Shown: piece after piece, positions 62,401-64,000 of the stretch | Position numbering within the stretch: the stretch's first letter is position 1 | Layout of the letters: every line of letters starts with the position of its first letter | Assembly (NCBI RefSeq): GCF_002003665.1 | Contig: NZ_JATM01000006.1 | Span: 1 to 64,000 of the forward strand | Source: Bombella intestini | Lineage (GTDB): Bacteria; Pseudomonadota; Alphaproteobacteria; Acetobacterales; Acetobacteraceae | Direction of reading: 5' to 3' | Length of the DNA: 64,000 nt | The notes under the pieces: model-generated | What the model saw: only the letters and a program-made list of their open reading frames with translations | Told to the model about the DNA's origin: nothing | The model's database searches: none | Translations under genes and position numbers: made by a program

Positions 62401-63097
62401 CGTCAACCGTAACATCGTTGGGGCCATTGTGGGCGTTCAGCCGTTCGGTGGGCATGGGCTTTCCGGTACAGGCCCTAAGGCTGGTGGTCCGTTGGCTTTG
62501 CGCCGCCAGCTGGCTCATGCGCCGCGTACGCCGCTGGTGAAGGCGGATGCCATGCCTGCTATGGCTCGCTCATGGCTGCTGTGGCTGGGCACGGATGATC
62601 GTGAGCTTTCCCGTGAAGTAACGCCGTGGATGGATCATGGTCTGCTGGATTGCCGTCTGGAGTTGCCGTCCCCGGTGGGTGAAAGCAACACTTATACGCT
62701 AGAGCCCCGTGGCCGTGTGCTGATTGTCGCTGAGACTGTTCGTGGCCTGAAGCGTATGATCAGTTATGCTGTCAGCTGTGGTAACGAGGTTGTGGCTCTG
62801 GCCGCCCCGGCTGTGATCAAGTCTCTCGATACGTTGCCTGACGTTCTGCGGAATGTGATACAGCCAGCTGATTCTCTGGAAGATGTGGGGGGCTGCTCTC
62901 TCATCCTGACAGAGACCATCAATGAAGGTCTGTGGCAGATCGTCAGTGACCATCTGAAGAACCCGGATGCGCCAGTGCCGCTGGTGTATTGGGCGGATGA
63001 AGAGACGCTCCAGCCGGAGGCTCTGCTGCAGGAGAAGCTGGTAAGCATCAATACGGCTGCTGCTGGTGGTAATGCTGAGCTGATGACACTGAGCTGA
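59462..63097 (+). CDS. putA: Bifunctional proline dehydrogenase / delta-1-pyrroline-5-carboxylate dehydrogenase PutA
   Basis: Oxidises proline to glutamate in two steps, with FAD in the first domain and NAD in the second. The 1211 residues include an N-terminal arm (1-120), a proline dehydrogenase barrel (about 200-460, with RPGLSIKLSALHPRYE, VRLVKGAYWDTE and FATHNARTVASI), the P5C dehydrogenase domain (about 530-1030, with SPWNFPLAIFLGQ, LVAETGGLNAMVVD and the catalytic cysteine in SAGQRCSALRVLCVQ) and a C-terminal oligomerisation/lid domain. There is no ribbon-helix-helix DNA-binding domain at the N-terminus, so it is not self-regulating as E. coli PutA is. Codon choice is strongly biased, suggesting high expression. 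Confidence 0.96.
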   Translation: MAYFARHFGSLPERSALRKAIAEKIRYPEQACVEALLPDAELKFDEERVAGRISLALARALRDHRKPGLVETLVQEFSLGSAEGVALMSMAEALLRTPDHETRDALIRDQVGVGDWLSHMGRESGLIINAASWGLDITSRLIAPQKRMSVIHNMLRKRGEPVVRKAVQFAMQMMGQQFVLGQTIEGALKDSSKRQAQGFTYSYDMLGEAALDRTDAERYQAAYHAALEAIGSRATGEAVYDRPGLSIKLSALHPRYERAKRERVLGELLPTVKALAVRAKHYNIGLNIDAEESERLDISLDILEALCRDPELANWDGIGFVVQAYGRRAATVLDYIIALGRETGHRLMVRLVKGAYWDTELKKAQIDGVPDFPVFTRKCHTDVSYIACARKLLGATDAVFPQFATHNARTVASIYAMAGTDFHEGQYEFQCLHGMGEALFERVVGPKNLDRPCRIYAPVGTYDTLLAYLVRRLLENGANSSFINLLGDPNISLEKLVEDPVQVTRSYSPVGAPHREIKKPLDMFEPERRNSKGMDLNDDFVLAHLGKELDTLPETYEATPLVPGLGEAERPVHPVTNPAERSDQVGQVTFAIPEDIPHAMNVAEEAFAGWAARSSDERGEILERAADLLEERYIAYMGLAVREAGKSYPNAVAEVREAIDFLRYYGGMVRREFSNKTHLPLGTVVCISPWNFPLAIFLGQVSAALAAGNTVLAKPAEETPLIAMEAVKLLHEAGVPKEVLQFLPGEGDVGAAMVADKRVAGVMFTGSTVVAQIIARQLAGRLGRNGQPVPLVAETGGLNAMVVDSSALPEQVVKDIVSSAFDSAGQRCSALRVLCVQDDAADRIISLLKGAMEELRIGIPAKLATDVGPVISEVARKGIVDHIEALRARNHPIFQAPTVEEETKGGTYVPPTLIEVNSIADVGGEIFGPVLHVLRYRREELEALITRSNAGGYGLTFGVHSRVPSRIEYLVDRVEAGNIYVNRNIVGAIVGVQPFGGHGLSGTGPKAGGPLALRRQLAHAPRTPLVKADAMPAMARSWLLWLGTDDRELSREVTPWMDHGLLDCRLELPSPVGESNTYTLEPRGRVLIVAETVRGLKRMISYAVSCGNEVVALAAPAVIKSLDTLPDVLRNVIQPADSLEDVGGCSLILTETINEGLWQIVSDHLKNPDAPVPLVYWADEETLQPEALLQEKLVSINTAAAGGNAELMTLS

Positions 63098-63110
63098 GGG
63101 ATTAGTTTAG

Positions 63111-63143
63111 AGGGATCGGGTTATTGATCGACCCGATCCTTCA
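63111..63143 (+). terminator. First terminator hairpin past putA
   Basis: GGATCGGGT (63113-63121) pairs perfectly with ACCCGATCC (63131-63139) around a 9-nt loop, followed by TTCATTT. Confidence 0.65.
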
Positions 63144-63173
63144 TTTAGAACAGTGTTTCTGCCGTAGGGTAGA

Positions 63174-63219
63174 ATAAAAAAACGGGTGGGAGAGATTGGC
63201 TCTTCCACCCGTTTTTTAT
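63174..63219. terminator. Bidirectional terminator between putA and oxyR
   Basis: An A-run (63176-63182) leads into ACGGGTGG (63182-63189), which pairs with CCACCCGT (63205-63212), followed by TTTTTT. The symmetric A/T runs fit termination of both converging genes. Confidence 0.85.
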
Positions 63220-63258
63220 TGTGTTGGCGGGAGTAGGTAGCCCGTCTTGAATTGTTCT

Positions 63259-63999
63259 TTAGCTTGGTATTTTTGTCTTCGGTAAGGGGAGACAGCCATC
63301 CGGTGTGGCAACCCGGAGGAAGTTAGCCAATTCCCGGAAAGAGGTTGCCCGTGGGTCGGAAGGACGCCAGACGAGGCTGATGGTCCGCCGCGCTTCGGTC
63401 TCGCTCAGTTCCCGGATGGTCACGAGGTCATCGAACTCTTGACGGTTATTTAGGGCTAGGCGGGGAATGAGGGAGAATCCCTCTCCAGCCCCGATCATGT
63501 GCCATAGCATTTCCAGACTGGTGGCCAGCCGCTGATCCTGTGAACGGAAATTGCTGGGGCAGAGAGACAGGGCTTGATCCCGCAGGCAGTGTCCATCTTC
63601 CAGCAGCAGCAGGTCTGGCCGGGCTAGATCGGAAATGGAAAGATGTTTCTTGCTTGCCAGCTCATGATCCTTGGGGAACACTGCTAGAAAAGGCTCTTGA
63701 AAAAGCGGTGCATGTTCCAGGGATTCGGTGGCTGCCGTAGGTGCCATGAAGGCAACGTCCAAGTCCCCCTGTCGGAGTGACTGCACCAGATTAGGAGTGG
63801 TATTCTCGTTCAGTCGGAGGCCCAGTTGGGGGTATTTCTGGCGCAGGCGCGGCAGCAGGCCGGGAATGTAATACGGCCCAAGGGTAGGAATCACACCGAT
63901 ATGCAGCAGGCCATCCAGCGGGCCGGTATGGGCACGGGCAACTTCCAGAAGGTTGCGGGCTGAGGCCAGTACGTCCCGCCCTAATGCGATGAGGCGTTC
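63259..63999 (-). CDS. oxyR: Hydrogen peroxide-sensing LysR regulator OxyR (5' end beyond the window)
   Basis: The visible 246 codons cover the linker and the ligand-sensing domain; the helix-turn-helix lies past position 64000. The redox-active segment LLLEDGHCLRDQALSLC contains the two cysteines corresponding to E. coli OxyR C199 and C208, separated by the same spacing, and is followed by ATSLEMLWHMIGAGEGFSLIPRLAL, the usual OxyR context. An apparent GTG start at 63894 is internal: the frame continues open to the edge with ERLIALGRDVLASARNLLEVA, typical of the LysR linker helix. Peroxide-response genes ohr and dps are in the same window but not adjacent. Confidence 0.93.
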   Translation of the reverse strand, partial: ERLIALGRDVLASARNLLEVARAHTGPLDGLLHIGVIPTLGPYYIPGLLPRLRQKYPQLGLRLNENTTPNLVQSLRQGDLDVAFMAPTAATESLEHAPLFQEPFLAVFPKDHELASKKHLSISDLARPDLLLLEDGHCLRDQALSLCPSNFRSQDQRLATSLEMLWHMIGAGEGFSLIPRLALNNRQEFDDLVTIRELSETEARRTISLVWRPSDPRATSFRELANFLRVATPDGCLPLPKTKIPS

Positions 64000-64000
64000 T

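Noticed and set aside
63259-63894. A short stand-alone regulator starting at the GTG at 63894
   Set aside because: The frame stays open to the window edge with the typical LysR linker helix, so this is the 3' part of a normal oxyR gene.

Overview
The window is a chromosomal segment of an alphaproteobacterium, most likely an acetic acid bacterium (Acetobacteraceae, possibly a host-associated genus such as Bombella or Saccharibacter; the genus is a guess). Signs are the moderately high GC, a NodT-type RND efflux operon, rpe followed by a heparinase II/III protein, a large bifunctional PutA, and tandem cysteine desulfurases with ferredoxin and mnmA. No rRNA, tRNA, CRISPR array, insertion sequence or integrase was seen.

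Layout. 1-4.4 kb: ohr, then mdoG/mdoH for osmoregulated periplasmic glucans. 4.5-9.05 kb: a biotin operon, bioA-bioF-bioH-like-bioC-bioD, with overlapping genes. 9.3-11 kb: three exported envelope proteins (glycine-zipper lipoprotein, coiled-coil periplasmic protein, IalB-like). 11-12.5 kb: selO. 12.9-24.3 kb: a type I secretion ABC transporter and HlyD adaptor, a Sel1-repeat protein, a 996-residue double glycosyltransferase, a protein with a hydrophobic-W-like (ChW) motif, a GT4 glycosyltransferase and a small protein with an internal repeat. Dps and an 834-residue double-GT2 glycosyltransferase follow on the other strand. 27.8-31.3 kb: pstC-pstA-pstB-phoU without pstS. 31.4-33.6 kb: an AnsP-type asparagine permease and a TetR regulator. 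33.9-40.1 kb: an RND efflux operon and a small secreted protein. 40.1-44.4 kb: a thiamine-vitamer salvage operon (TPP riboswitch, TonB-dependent receptor, APH-fold kinase, PnuC/PnuT permease). 44.5-46.8 kb: rpe and the heparinase-like protein. 46.8-52.9 kb: a restriction-like cassette of MmeI-like DNA methyltransferase, SF2 helicase and GIY-YIG nuclease. 53-55 kb: tyrS and an alpha/beta hydrolase. 55.4-59.2 kb: two cysteine desulfurases, ferredoxin, mnmA. 59.5-63.1 kb: putA. The right edge cuts through oxyR.

The two loci most worth pursuing are the methyltransferase/helicase/GIY-YIG cassette, which looks like a restriction system split over three tightly coupled genes, and the secretion-glycosylation cluster, which looks like a route for exporting a glycosylated surface product whose substrate gene is not in the window. 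The riboswitch-controlled thiamine operon is well supported and gives a precise function to two otherwise vaguely annotated genes.
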